From NCBI GenBank assembly GCA_038141705.1, contig JAYQIQ010000004.1:1240001-1304000 (forward strand): DNA of 64,000 nt. The letters are read 5' to 3'. The position numbers were made by a program, and so were the translations under genes. Numbering within the stretch: the first letter of the stretch is position 1; every line of letters begins with the position of its first letter. Source of the DNA: Eutrophomonas brisbanensis. Its GTDB lineage: Bacteria > Pseudomonadota > Gammaproteobacteria > Burkholderiales > Eutrophovitaceae. Below, one piece after another: positions 40,510 to 49,115 of the stretch. A model generated the notes under the pieces. The model was given only the letters and a program-made list of their open reading frames with translations, did not search any database and was not told the DNA's origin.

Positions 40510-42165
40510 ATGTATATCTACGGAGAAAATGACCAAAAATTGATAGAGCAAAGAGTCGCTCAATTCAGGGGGCAAACCACACGTTTCCTCGCGGGTAAAC
40601 TTACCGAAGACGACTTTCGTCCGTTGCGCTTAAAGAATGGTTTGTATATCCAAAAGCACGCTCCCATGTTACGAGTTGCCATACCTTATGGATTGCTTTC
40701 TTCGCATCAGCTTCGAGCCTTAGCAAACATTTCAGAAAAGTACGATCGCGGCTATGGTCATTTCACGACGCGCCAGAATATTCAATTCAATTGGTTAAAG
40801 CTTGAGCAAGTTCCAGATGTGCTGGACGATTTATCTAAGGTCGGTATGCATGCGATTCAGACAAGTGGAAATTGTATTCGCAATGTGACGACCGATGAAT
40901 TTGCTGGCTTGGCACCAGATGAGGTTGTTAACCCGCTAGTTTGGTGTGAGTTGATTAGACAGTGGTCAACACTGCACCCAGAGTTCGGATACTTACCCAG
41001 AAAATTCAAGATTGCAGTGAGCGGCGCTGACACCGACCGTGCCGCGATACGAGTACATGATATTGGTCTTCTTGCGCGAAGGAATGATGTTGGCGAGATT
41101 GGATTCTCAGTTTATGTTGGCGGTGGGCTTGGTAGAACCCCAATCGTAGGGCAAGTCATTCGAGAATTTCTCGGTTGGCAGGACTTATTAAGTTATTTAG
41201 ACGCGATTTTGCGAGTCTACAACCGCTTCGGACGTCGTGATAACAAGTACAAAGCGAGAATTAAAATTCTTGTAAAAGAGCTTGGTCTAGAAGAATTTAC
41301 AGATGCTGTCGAAGCAGAGTGGTTGATATCGAAGCAGCAAATCAGATCGCTAACTGAAGCGGATATCAAATCGATAGAGAAGCGTTTTGTTAAGCCCGAG
41401 TTCGAAGTGTTATCGAGTCAAACTGTAGCGAATGAGTCATCTGAGGGGTCCCAGCAATTTAAAAATTGGAAAAAACGAAATGTTTTTCCTCATCGAGTAA
41501 ACGGATACTCATGTGCAGTGATATCTCTGAAGAAAACGGGTATTGCTCCGGGGGATATTACTCACACGCAAATGGTTGCCGGAGCTGATTTGGCGGATCA
41601 ATTTAGCTTTGGAGAGTTACGGGTCACTCATGGACAAAATTTAGTGCTACCGCATGTAAGAACACAGGACCTACAGAGCGTCTATCAGGCACTCGAAAGC
41701 ATTCATTTGTCGACTGCGAATGTTGGGTTGTTAACCGATATGATTGCGTGCCCGGGTGGTGATTTCTGTTCGCTTGCCAATGCGGTATCCATCCCAGTGG
41801 CAAACGCAATTCAGGAGCGATTCGAATCTCTTGATTATCTCCACGATATCGGGAATTTAGTCCTAAATATCTCCGGTTGCATGAATTCGTGCGGTCACCA
41901 CCATGTAGGGAATATCGGAATTCTCGGAGTCGATAAGGGTGGTGAAGAGTGGTATCAAATTACGATTGGTGGCCGCCAAGGGCTCGACGCGGCGATAGGC
42001 AAGGTAATCGGTAAATCCTTTCCTCGGGATGAAGTTCCGGATGTTATCGAGAAATTGATCCATGTGTATATTAAAACGCGCGAATCCTCCGACGAAAATT
42101 TTGCTGAAGTGGTAGGACGAGTGGGCCTCGATCCATTTAAGGAGGAGGTTTACGGTGTACATTAG
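40510..42165 (+). CDS. cysI: Sulfite reductase hemoprotein (nitrite/sulfite reductase family)
   Basis: Six-electron reduction of sulfite to sulfide on a coupled siroheme-[4Fe-4S] centre. 551 residues. YDRGYGHFTTRQNIQFNW and SGNCIRNVTTDE are substrate/siroheme-contact motifs; the cluster Cys are in MIACPGGDFCSLAN and ISGCMNSCGHHHVGN. Context (DUF934, cysH, cysD, cysN downstream) favours sulfite over nitrite. No flavoprotein CysJ is here; electrons may come from ferredoxin via the Fpr gene downstream (inference). Confidence 0.9.
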   Translation: MYIYGENDQKLIEQRVAQFRGQTTRFLAGKLTEDDFRPLRLKNGLYIQKHAPMLRVAIPYGLLSSHQLRALANISEKYDRGYGHFTTRQNIQFNWLKLEQVPDVLDDLSKVGMHAIQTSGNCIRNVTTDEFAGLAPDEVVNPLVWCELIRQWSTLHPEFGYLPRKFKIAVSGADTDRAAIRVHDIGLLARRNDVGEIGFSVYVGGGLGRTPIVGQVIREFLGWQDLLSYLDAILRVYNRFGRRDNKYKARIKILVKELGLEEFTDAVEAEWLISKQQIRSLTEADIKSIEKRFVKPEFEVLSSQTVANESSEGSQQFKNWKKRNVFPHRVNGYSCAVISLKKTGIAPGDITHTQMVAGADLADQFSFGELRVTHGQNLVLPHVRTQDLQSVYQALESIHLSTANVGLLTDMIACPGGDFCSLANAVSIPVANAIQERFESLDYLHDIGNLVLNISGCMNSCGHHHVGNIGILGVDKGGEEWYQITIGGRQGLDAAIGKVIGKSFPRDEVPDVIEKLIHVYIKTRESSDENFAEVVGRVGLDPFKEEVYGVH

Positions 42166-42658
42166 AAATAGAGAAATCGTGTCTGACACGTGGCGGATCG
42201 TCGGGGAGTCTGGGGAGGCATTTGAGGGCGGATTCGTGTTGCTGCCATACTCGAATTGGTTAGACACGATCGCCGAGGCTAAGCTCTCCCCAAAAAATAT
42301 TGGCGCATGGCTGGAAACCTCATTCGATTTCTCCGAGCTCGTTCGATTGCCAGATGTGCTAGCCATTCAGTTTGATCAATTTACGGATGGTCGTGGATAT
42401 TCTTTGGCGAAGATTATCCGAGGGCGTATGGGTTTTAAGGGTGATCTTTTCGCGATTGGGGATGTTACGAGAGACCAACTACTGGATTTAGAAAAGTGCG
42501 GATTTAATTGCTTCGTTCTAAGGGAGGATCAAGATATTCATGATTCTCTCGAGGCATTCGAAGAGTTTAATTTTTCGTACAGAGATTCTCTTGCCCAAGA
42601 AGGTATTGAGCTGGAGACCACTGGATCAAAAAAAATAAGGTTTGCCAGTGGACATTAA
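42155..42658 (+). CDS. DUF934 protein, sulfite reduction-associated
   Basis: Uncharacterised 167-residue protein that in many proteobacteria follows cysI. It starts at GTG 42155, overlapping the cysI stop by 11 bases, with a strong GGAGGAGG (42141-42148) inside cysI. Seen: QFDQFTDGRGYSLAKIIRGR and FKGDLFAIGDVTRDQL, the family core. It is thought to be an accessory of oxidoreductase function; the role is unproven. Confidence 0.85.
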   Translation: MYIRNREIVSDTWRIVGESGEAFEGGFVLLPYSNWLDTIAEAKLSPKNIGAWLETSFDFSELVRLPDVLAIQFDQFTDGRGYSLAKIIRGRMGFKGDLFAIGDVTRDQLLDLEKCGFNCFVLREDQDIHDSLEAFEEFNFSYRDSLAQEGIELETTGSKKIRFASGH

Positions 42659-43373
42659 GGGAAAAGTAGAGTTGGCCATTCAGAACCTTGTTGACTTCAG
42701 TCAGCAATATCAACCAGCGGTATTCTCGACTAGCCTCAGTGCAGAGGATATGGTTCTACTAGACCTCATCGATCTTGCCGCAATCGATGTTGGCGTATTT
42801 ACTCTGGACACGGGACGTTTGCCGCCTCAAACATACGACGTCTTGTCTCAAGCGCAAAAGAGATACAAGCGACCAATTCAGGTTTTATTCCCAGATACGC
42901 AGGAAGTGGAAACATTTTCGATTCAACATGGGGTTAATAGTTTTTATGATTCAAAGGAGCGCCGTAAACAGTGCTGCAATATACGGAAAGTACAACCCTT
43001 GCGCCGTGCGCTAGCAGGAAAAAAACTTTGGATAACGGGGCTGCGCTCTGCTCAGTCGGTTGCGACACGATCGGATCTTGAGTTGGTGTCTTGGGACGCG
43101 ACCAATGAGATCCATAAACTGAACCCGTTACTTGATTGGAGTACGGAAGAAATATTTGCTTATGCGAAATCGCATGACGTACCTGTTAGTGATTTGTATC
43201 GTCAAGGCTACACCAGCATTGGTTGTGCACCTTGTACAAGGCCAATCCAAGATGGTGAGGATGAGAGAGCTGGTCGATGGTGGTGGGAAGATGTGGAGAG
43301 CAAGGAGTGCGGATTGCACGTTGATAACCAAGGGCGACTGGTCAGGACTAATCAAGAAACGCTGAGGAATTAA
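42642..43373 (+). CDS. cysH: Phosphoadenylyl/adenylyl-sulfate reductase
   Basis: Reduces activated sulfate to sulfite with thioredoxin. The presence of the extra Cys pairs Cys111-Cys112 (RRKQCCNIRK) and Cys195/Cys198 (GCAPCTRP) means a [4Fe-4S] cluster and therefore the APS-using type; the catalytic Cys223 is in KECGLH. No cysC (APS kinase) is seen nearby, consistent with APS use. 243 residues from TTG 42642; GTG 42648 is an alternative start. Confidence 0.92.
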   Translation: MPVDIKGKVELAIQNLVDFSQQYQPAVFSTSLSAEDMVLLDLIDLAAIDVGVFTLDTGRLPPQTYDVLSQAQKRYKRPIQVLFPDTQEVETFSIQHGVNSFYDSKERRKQCCNIRKVQPLRRALAGKKLWITGLRSAQSVATRSDLELVSWDATNEIHKLNPLLDWSTEEIFAYAKSHDVPVSDLYRQGYTSIGCAPCTRPIQDGEDERAGRWWWEDVESKECGLHVDNQGRLVRTNQETLRN

Positions 43374-43377
43374 TAGC

Positions 43378-44319
43378 ATGAATGCCGTACTCGAAAAAAT
43401 CAGAGACTTCGATCAAGCTGCGCGTCAATGGACGCATTTAGATGCACTGGAATCAGAGGCAATTCATATTCTTCGGGAGATTGGTGCGGAATGTACCAAT
43501 CCGGCTCTGTTGTTCTCTGGTGGGAAAGACTCTGCCGTGGTATTACACCTCGCGCTAAAGGCATTTTTCCCTGAGCGGTTACGATTTACTTTGCTACATA
43601 TCGATACCGAGCATAACTATCCAGAGGTTCTTGATTTTCGCGATCGAATTGCGAGGAAATACGATTTAAATTTGGTGGTTCGGTCTGTTGGTGATTCCAT
43701 TCGTCAAGGAAGAGTGCGACTTAGGCATGATAATGAGCCTAGAAACAAATACCAAACTACGACTTTACTCGATGCAATTAGTGAACACGAGTTTGATGTT
43801 TGTATTGGTGGTGCTCGTCGAGATGAAGAGAAAGCACGCGCAAAAGAAAGAATATTTTCATTTCGTGACGAGTTTGGGCAGTGGGACCCAAAGAATCAGC
43901 GTCCTGAAATTTGGAATATTTATAACACCCGGGTTGCTCCAGGGGAAAACATTCGAGCATTCCCGATCTCAAACTGGACGGAGTTGGATGTTTGGGAATA
44001 TATCCAAAGGGAGGCGATAGAGCTACCTGAAATTTATTTTTCCCACGAGAGGGATGTTGTTATTAAAGGGGGCGCATTGGTCCCGGTCACCCCGTTGACT
44101 CCGCCTCATCCTGACGACGAAATAAAGCGACTCAGCGTTCGTTTTCGTACTGTGGGGGACATCACCTGTACTGCTCCTGTTGAATCAAAAGCCCTGAGCA
44201 TTGATGAAATTATTCTAGAAACTGCCCAAACGCAAATCACGGAACGTGGCGCTACTAGATTGGATGATCAGACCAGCGAGGCAGCTATGGAGCTCCGTAA
44301 GAAAGAAGGGTACTTCTGA
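43378..44319 (+). CDS. cysD: Sulfate adenylyltransferase subunit 2
   Basis: PP-loop ATP pyrophosphatase that makes APS from sulfate and ATP with the CysN GTPase. 313 residues; LLFSGGKDSAVVLHLALKAFFPE is the PP-loop, RRDEEKARAKERIFSFRD the conserved arginine/lysine stretch, ending RKKEGYF. Its TGA shares a base with the cysN ATG. Confidence 0.95.
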   Translation: MNAVLEKIRDFDQAARQWTHLDALESEAIHILREIGAECTNPALLFSGGKDSAVVLHLALKAFFPERLRFTLLHIDTEHNYPEVLDFRDRIARKYDLNLVVRSVGDSIRQGRVRLRHDNEPRNKYQTTTLLDAISEHEFDVCIGGARRDEEKARAKERIFSFRDEFGQWDPKNQRPEIWNIYNTRVAPGENIRAFPISNWTELDVWEYIQREAIELPEIYFSHERDVVIKGGALVPVTPLTPPHPDDEIKRLSVRFRTVGDITCTAPVESKALSIDEIILETAQTQITERGATRLDDQTSEAAMELRKKEGYF

Positions 44320-45614
44320 TGACAATCAATAATACACAGCAAGTATCGGGACTTTTACGGTTTATTACCGCTGGTAGTGTTGATGACGGGAAGAGCACTC
44401 TCATTGGGCGCCTATTATTTGATAGTAAAAATCTGCAAGTGGATCAGTTGAGTGCGGTAGAGGCGTCATCAAAAAAACGTGGAATGCAACAAATTGATTT
44501 ATCCCTGATAACGGACGGGTTGCTTGCCGAGCGCGAACAAGGGATTACGATTGATGTTGCTTACCGATACTTTGCGACCCCAGCGAGAAAATTCATCGTG
44601 GGAGATTCTCCTGGGCATGTGCAGTACACCCGAAATATGGTGACGGCAGCGAGTTCAGCGGATCTCGCTATTGTGCTAATTGATGCTGAGAGCGGAGTGA
44701 AATCTCAGACTCGCCGACATCTTTATCTCGCGCACTGGGTAGGAGTTCCTCACGTGGTATTTGCGGTCAATAAAATGGATAAAGTGGGGTTCTCTCAAGA
44801 GGCTTATCGCATGATTGAGGAGGAATGCAGTCAGTTAGCGCGCTCAGTAGGGTTTTCTAATATCCATGTTATTCCCGTTTCCGCCCTAGAGGGCGATAAC
44901 ATTACCGTGAAGGGTGATCGGCTTCATTGGTACTCCGGCCCGACATTGCTCGAATATCTTGAGAAGGCACCTGCTGCTCAGGACACCGAAGTGCAACCGA
45001 TGAGATTTAGCGTACAACGTGTAACCCGATTAAATAGAGAAAATATCCGAGCGAACTCAGGTTTTGAAGACATAGATACGAGAGGCTATCAAGGACTTCT
45101 TATCTCAGGGCAGCTCAACGTCGGAGACGAAGTGGTTGTTCAGCCCGGGGGTTACCGATCTCGGGTCAAAAAACTTCTCAATGCTTCTGGAAAATTTGTG
45201 GAGGCAGTATTTGCACAGGAGTCTATCACTGTATTTCTTGAGCAGGATTTAGATATATCAAGAGGTGCTATGTTCTCGGATGGCTCTCTAGCATGTCAGG
45301 TCTCTAAAGATTTTGATGCGGAGTTGTGCTGGTTTGATGAGGATCCCTTAGATACAAATCGCACATATCTCATTAAACAGACATCAAACGTTGCAAAAGT
45401 CCGATTACAGTCCATTAACCAACTCGTTGATGTTGAGACGTTACAAAAATCTTTACACCCCGACGGTATGAAAATGAATGATATTGGACACGTGAGCTTG
45501 AAATCGCAAATTCAGCTCTCGTTCGATTCGTTTGAGAGAAATCCAGGAACTGGTGCATTTATTTTAATCGATGAAGTCAGCAATAGAACCGTTGCGGCAG
45601 GCACCATACGATGA
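44319..45614 (+). CDS. cysN: Sulfate adenylyltransferase subunit 1 (GTPase)
   Basis: EF-Tu-like GTPase whose hydrolysis drives APS formation. 431 residues. G1 GSVDDGKSTLIGRLL, the switch region GITIDVAYRYF, G3 GDSPGHVQYTRNM and G4 NKMDKVGF are present, followed by two beta-barrel domains. It is not fused to an APS kinase (no CysC domain), which fits the APS-type CysH. The stop overlaps the next ATG. Confidence 0.95.
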   Translation: MTINNTQQVSGLLRFITAGSVDDGKSTLIGRLLFDSKNLQVDQLSAVEASSKKRGMQQIDLSLITDGLLAEREQGITIDVAYRYFATPARKFIVGDSPGHVQYTRNMVTAASSADLAIVLIDAESGVKSQTRRHLYLAHWVGVPHVVFAVNKMDKVGFSQEAYRMIEEECSQLARSVGFSNIHVIPVSALEGDNITVKGDRLHWYSGPTLLEYLEKAPAAQDTEVQPMRFSVQRVTRLNRENIRANSGFEDIDTRGYQGLLISGQLNVGDEVVVQPGGYRSRVKKLLNASGKFVEAVFAQESITVFLEQDLDISRGAMFSDGSLACQVSKDFDAELCWFDEDPLDTNRTYLIKQTSNVAKVRLQSINQLVDVETLQKSLHPDGMKMNDIGHVSLKSQIQLSFDSFERNPGTGAFILIDEVSNRTVAAGTIR

Positions 45615-46420
45615 GTAAATCCCATATGACCAAGTCTGCGTCAGAGAAAGCTATCAAGGGGAAGGTCTACATTGTTGGGGCTGGGGCTGGGGCAGTTGAT
45701 TTGCTAACGCTTCGCGCCGCAAAATTAATTGAAGAGTGCGAGATTTTATTTTATGACGCGCTCGTCAATCCGGAGATGCTTAAGTTAGCGAAGCATGCGA
45801 AGTTAGTTAGCGTGGGTAAAAGATGTGGACATGCCTCGACGGCGCAGCGTTTTATCAATCGCTCTTTGCTAGCGGCGGCAAACAAATATGCAAAAGTTGT
45901 TCGTCTTAAGGGCGGAGACCCTATGATGTTTGGTAGGGCGCAGGAGGAAATTCAGGCACTTGATGCTGGTGGGGTTCAATATGAAGTTGTACCAGGGATC
46001 AGTGCCGCTTTTGCAGCCAGTGCTGATCTTGGTGTATCTCTAACTCAGAGAGGACACAGTCGCAGTGTTCTTTTTGTAACACCGCGCGTCGGAGAAGGAG
46101 AACGTACCCATGAATGGGTACCGGCCGCCTCGTCTGCTGGTACAATTGCGGTTTACATGGCTTCAAAGCAAGCGGCATCGATTAGAGATGCACTCGTGAG
46201 CGCAGGTTACTCGAAAGCGACTCCGATGGTTTTTGTAGAAAGCGCGTCGCTGTCCGGGCGCCGAATTGTACCAACGAGATTGATGGATTTGGAAGAGGCT
46301 GCCGAAGAGTTGGGTCAGGGGCCTGCGATTCTGTTGATAGGGGACGTTTACGAGGCGATAGTCGGTCGATCCATAGAACAACGAAACGAGTACGTTGTCC
46401 AGTTATTGGCACAGGGTTAA
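45611..46420 (+). CDS. cobA: Uroporphyrinogen-III C-methyltransferase
   Basis: SAM-dependent methylation of uroporphyrinogen III to precorrin-2, the first step to siroheme for CysI. 269 residues; VYIVGAGAGAVDLLTLRA, YDALVNPEML, RLKGGDPMMFGRAQEEI and VPGISAAFAASA are the SUMT signatures. It lacks the N-terminal dehydrogenase/chelatase half of CysG, so precorrin-2 dehydrogenase must come from elsewhere. Confidence 0.93.
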   Translation: MSKSHMTKSASEKAIKGKVYIVGAGAGAVDLLTLRAAKLIEECEILFYDALVNPEMLKLAKHAKLVSVGKRCGHASTAQRFINRSLLAAANKYAKVVRLKGGDPMMFGRAQEEIQALDAGGVQYEVVPGISAAFAASADLGVSLTQRGHSRSVLFVTPRVGEGERTHEWVPAASSAGTIAVYMASKQAASIRDALVSAGYSKATPMVFVESASLSGRRIVPTRLMDLEEAAEELGQGPAILLIGDVYEAIVGRSIEQRNEYVVQLLAQG

Positions 46421-46460
46421 GAAAATAATTTTTGAAAGTTTTTAATATTTGGAATAGTTG

Positions 46461-47234
46461 ATGAGTCAAGCAGATAAATACACCGCTGAAAAAATAACCG
46501 AACTTAAGGGATGGACCCCTCATCTTTTTAGTTTTAAGTTAACTCGATTCTCGGGATATCGTTTTGTCCCAGGCCAGTTTGCTCGCTTGGGAATTAAGAA
46601 AGAAGATGGCGAGATTGTATGGCGGGCCTATTCAATCGTTTCAGCAAGCTACGATGAGCATCTCGAGTTCTTTTCGATCGTGGTGCCAGATGGCGAATTT
46701 ACCACTCGTTTGGCGAAGCTTGAGGTTGGGGATGAGGTTTTAGTTGAAAAAATGAACTATGGGTTTTTAACGACCTCGAGGTTTGAGCAAGGGAAAGATC
46801 TTTGGATGCTTTCCACAGGTACTGGGGTGGCACCGTTCATTAGTATTCTTCAAGAGCTCGAAACCTGGGAAGACTATGAGAATATTGTTCTCGTCTACAG
46901 CGTGCGAGAGGAAAAGGAACTTGCTTATGTGGATACGATCGATGGACTGAAAACGCATGAGTACTTTGGAGAGTTTTCCCATAAATTAAAGTTCGTTCCT
47001 GTTGTGACCAGAGCGCCGGTTGCTGGAGCACTCAGCGAGAGAATTCCAACATTGCTCGAGAGTGGTGAGCTTGAAAGGGAAGTGGGAATCAAATTAGATT
47101 CAGAGCGCAGCCGAATTATGATCTGCGGAAACCCAGAGATGGTTGAGGACACCAGAAATTGGTTTACTGAACGGGGTTATACGGTTAGTCGGCGTTCGAA
47201 ACCTGGGCATTTGGCACTAGAAAATCTTTGGTAA
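46461..47234 (+). CDS. fpr: Ferredoxin--NADP reductase
   Basis: FAD flavoprotein, 257 residues. RAYSIVSASYDEHLEFF is the FAD-binding Arg-x-Tyr-Ser motif, FVPGQFARLG precedes it, and LSTGTGVAPFISIL binds NADP. The ATG at 46461 is chosen over the TTG one codon earlier. Placement between cobA and the chelatase suggests a role in supplying electrons to sulfite reductase, which is inference. Confidence 0.92.
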   Translation: MSQADKYTAEKITELKGWTPHLFSFKLTRFSGYRFVPGQFARLGIKKEDGEIVWRAYSIVSASYDEHLEFFSIVVPDGEFTTRLAKLEVGDEVLVEKMNYGFLTTSRFEQGKDLWMLSTGTGVAPFISILQELETWEDYENIVLVYSVREEKELAYVDTIDGLKTHEYFGEFSHKLKFVPVVTRAPVAGALSERIPTLLESGELEREVGIKLDSERSRIMICGNPEMVEDTRNWFTERGYTVSRRSKPGHLALENLW

Positions 47235-47258
47235 TTCGAAATTAGTTAGACCTCAATT

Positions 47259-47648
47259 TTGTCTGACGTAAAAAAAAATACCGGTATCGTATTGTTGGCT
47301 CATGGTGCTAGAGACCCGAGTTGGAGAGAGCCTTTTGAAAATATTTTGGATCGAGTTCGGCGCGGAGCTGAGGGGCCCGTCTCTCTTGCTTTTCTTGATC
47401 ACATGGAACCGAGTGTGTCATCTGCGTGTGAGCACTTAGCAGCGCTGGGGGTATCAAAGATCGTACTGGTGCCATTATTTTTGGGGGTCGGGGGCCATGT
47501 GAAGGGCGACGTCCCCCAATTGGTTGCGGAAGCCTCTGCTAAAACCGGTGTAGCGATTGAGATTACTCCGGCTATTGGGGAAACCGAATCTCTCGTTCAA
47601 TCGATCGCCGATGTGTCCTTGCGCCTCGTAACAAAGCTAACTGAATAA
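47259..47648 (+). CDS. Sirohydrochlorin chelatase (CbiX/SirB-like)
   Basis: Short single-domain chelatase, 129 residues, that inserts Fe2+ (or Co2+) into sirohydrochlorin. VLLAHGARDPSWREPFE carries the first His; LVPLFLGVGGHVKGDVPQLV carries the second. The operon context (cobA, cysI) favours siroheme. It starts at TTG 47259 (TTGTCTGAC); no ATG is available in a better place. Confidence 0.85.
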   Translation: MSDVKKNTGIVLLAHGARDPSWREPFENILDRVRRGAEGPVSLAFLDHMEPSVSSACEHLAALGVSKIVLVPLFLGVGGHVKGDVPQLVAEASAKTGVAIEITPAIGETESLVQSIADVSLRLVTKLTE

Positions 47649-47667
47649 AAAATTTTCAAATCTTATT

Positions 47668-47686
47668 GCGAATCATTCTCATTATC
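47668..47686. promoter_or_regulatory. Candidate Fur box upstream of the porin
   Basis: GCGAATCATTCTCATTATC, read on the other strand as GATAATGAGAATGATTCGC, matches the 19-bp Fur consensus GATAATGATAATCATTATC at most positions. It lies about 55 bases before the porin ATG, a fitting place for iron repression. Fur control of an outer-membrane protein is common, but this is sequence inference only. Confidence 0.6.
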
Positions 47687-47739
47687 GTTTATGATTTATA
47701 TATGTATCGCTGGGTAAACGATTAATTTTTTATAAATAT

Positions 47740-49040
47740 ATGAAAGTAATAAGATTTTTTTATTTATTTGTTTATTCGCTAGCATTTCCTCACCTATTCA
47801 GGCTAATGCGGACGAAGTATTACAGCAAAGAATTAACAAACTAGAGGCTGAGTTACAGGAGCTCAAAGAATTGATGCGAGCTCAAATCGAACTACAAAAG
47901 ACTCAAGAGCAGCAGATTTCCGAAAATCAAGAACGTATTCGAGAAACCAGCGCAGAGACAACAAAATATTCGTTACTAGCGGATACGACATTCGGCGGAT
48001 ACGGGGAGATCATCTACAACAATTATGACGATGATGCGACTCGGGATGAGTTTGACATGCAGCGTTTCATTATTTTTATGGGGCACAGGTTCAGCGATCG
48101 CACGCGCATGTACTCAGAAATCGAATTTGAGCACGCACAGACCAAAGGTGGAACCTCTGGAGGTGAAGTTGCACTCGAGCAGGCGTACATTGCCCACCAA
48201 ATTACACCTGGGGTTGATATAAACGCGGGCCTGATGATCATTCCGATCGGAATGACAAACGAATACCATGAACCACCGGTGTTCTACGGAAATGAACGGA
48301 ATGAGGTAGAGCAAAGAATTATTCCAACGACTTGGAGAGAGCTGGGTCTATCTTTAAGAGGAAAGACAATCGGTGGATTGGAATATACCTTCGGTCTCAC
48401 GACGACTCCTGATGCAAGTAAATACTCGAGCACAAATGGAGCGAGTTACGGTTTTAAAGATATGCGAACAGTCGGACAAAAAGCAGCCGCGAACGATATC
48501 GGATATTTAGTCGGCTTGAACTATCGCGGAATTCTTGGATTGGAGGTTGGGGCTACGGTGTGGAGTGGTAACACGTCCCAGAAAGGTAAGGGATACACTG
48601 CGTACTCAGCGCTTTCAACTGTCGATGCAACGTTAACGATATGGGACGCCCACCTGAAATACTCGAACCGCGGTCTTGATGTGAAGGCTTTATATGCTGC
48701 TGGCACTTTATCCGACACCGCTAGTATAAATTCCGCACTTGGTATCTCTGGTAACAAGGCTGCGCCAGAGTCGTTTTATGGATATTACGGTGAGGTTGGC
48801 TATCATGTGTACAAAGAGGGTGATCTTGATGTGGCTCCATTTTTTAGATATGCCCGCTACAACACGCAAGAAAGCGTGGCATCTGGTTACACAATCGATC
48901 CCAATAACAACGAAACGGTCTATACGTTTGGTGTGAATTTTTACGTCCATCCGCAAGTCGTATCTAAATTTGACATTCAAGATTTCCAAACCGCAGATGC
49001 GAAGGATCGTTACAACCTTGGCGTAGGATGGATGTTCTAA
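47740..49040 (+). CDS. Outer-membrane beta-barrel porin-like protein, frameshifted in signal peptide
   Basis: Probable outer-membrane channel. The ATG at 47740 opens a signal peptide that breaks at a T7 run (47755-47761); eight T give MKVIRFF then LFICLFASISSPIQANA, a good signal with cleavage after ANA. The mature N-terminus is a coiled coil (LQQRINKLEAELQELKELM) as in phosphate-selective-type (OprO/P) porins. The rest alternates beta strands (FGGYGEIIYNN, QRFIIFMGHRF) and ends in GVGWMF with the C-terminal Phe needed for assembly. Corrected, 433 residues. The frame from 47871 alone would miss the signal. Substrate unknown; the Fur-like site hints at metal-linked expression. Confidence 0.82.
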
Positions 49041-49086
49041 CTTGCGCCTGAAATTTTGCACTCCCCCTTCATGTGCAATAAGTAGG

Positions 49087-49115
49087 AACGGCGTCCGAGG
49101 ACGCCGTTTTTTTTT
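49087..49115 (+). terminator. Rho-independent terminator after porin
   Basis: AACGGCGT (49087-49094) pairs with ACGCCGTT (49101-49108) around CCGAGG, with a T9 tract (49107-49115). It sits in the gap between convergent genes; the T tract touches the stop codon of the minus-strand gene. Confidence 0.88.
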
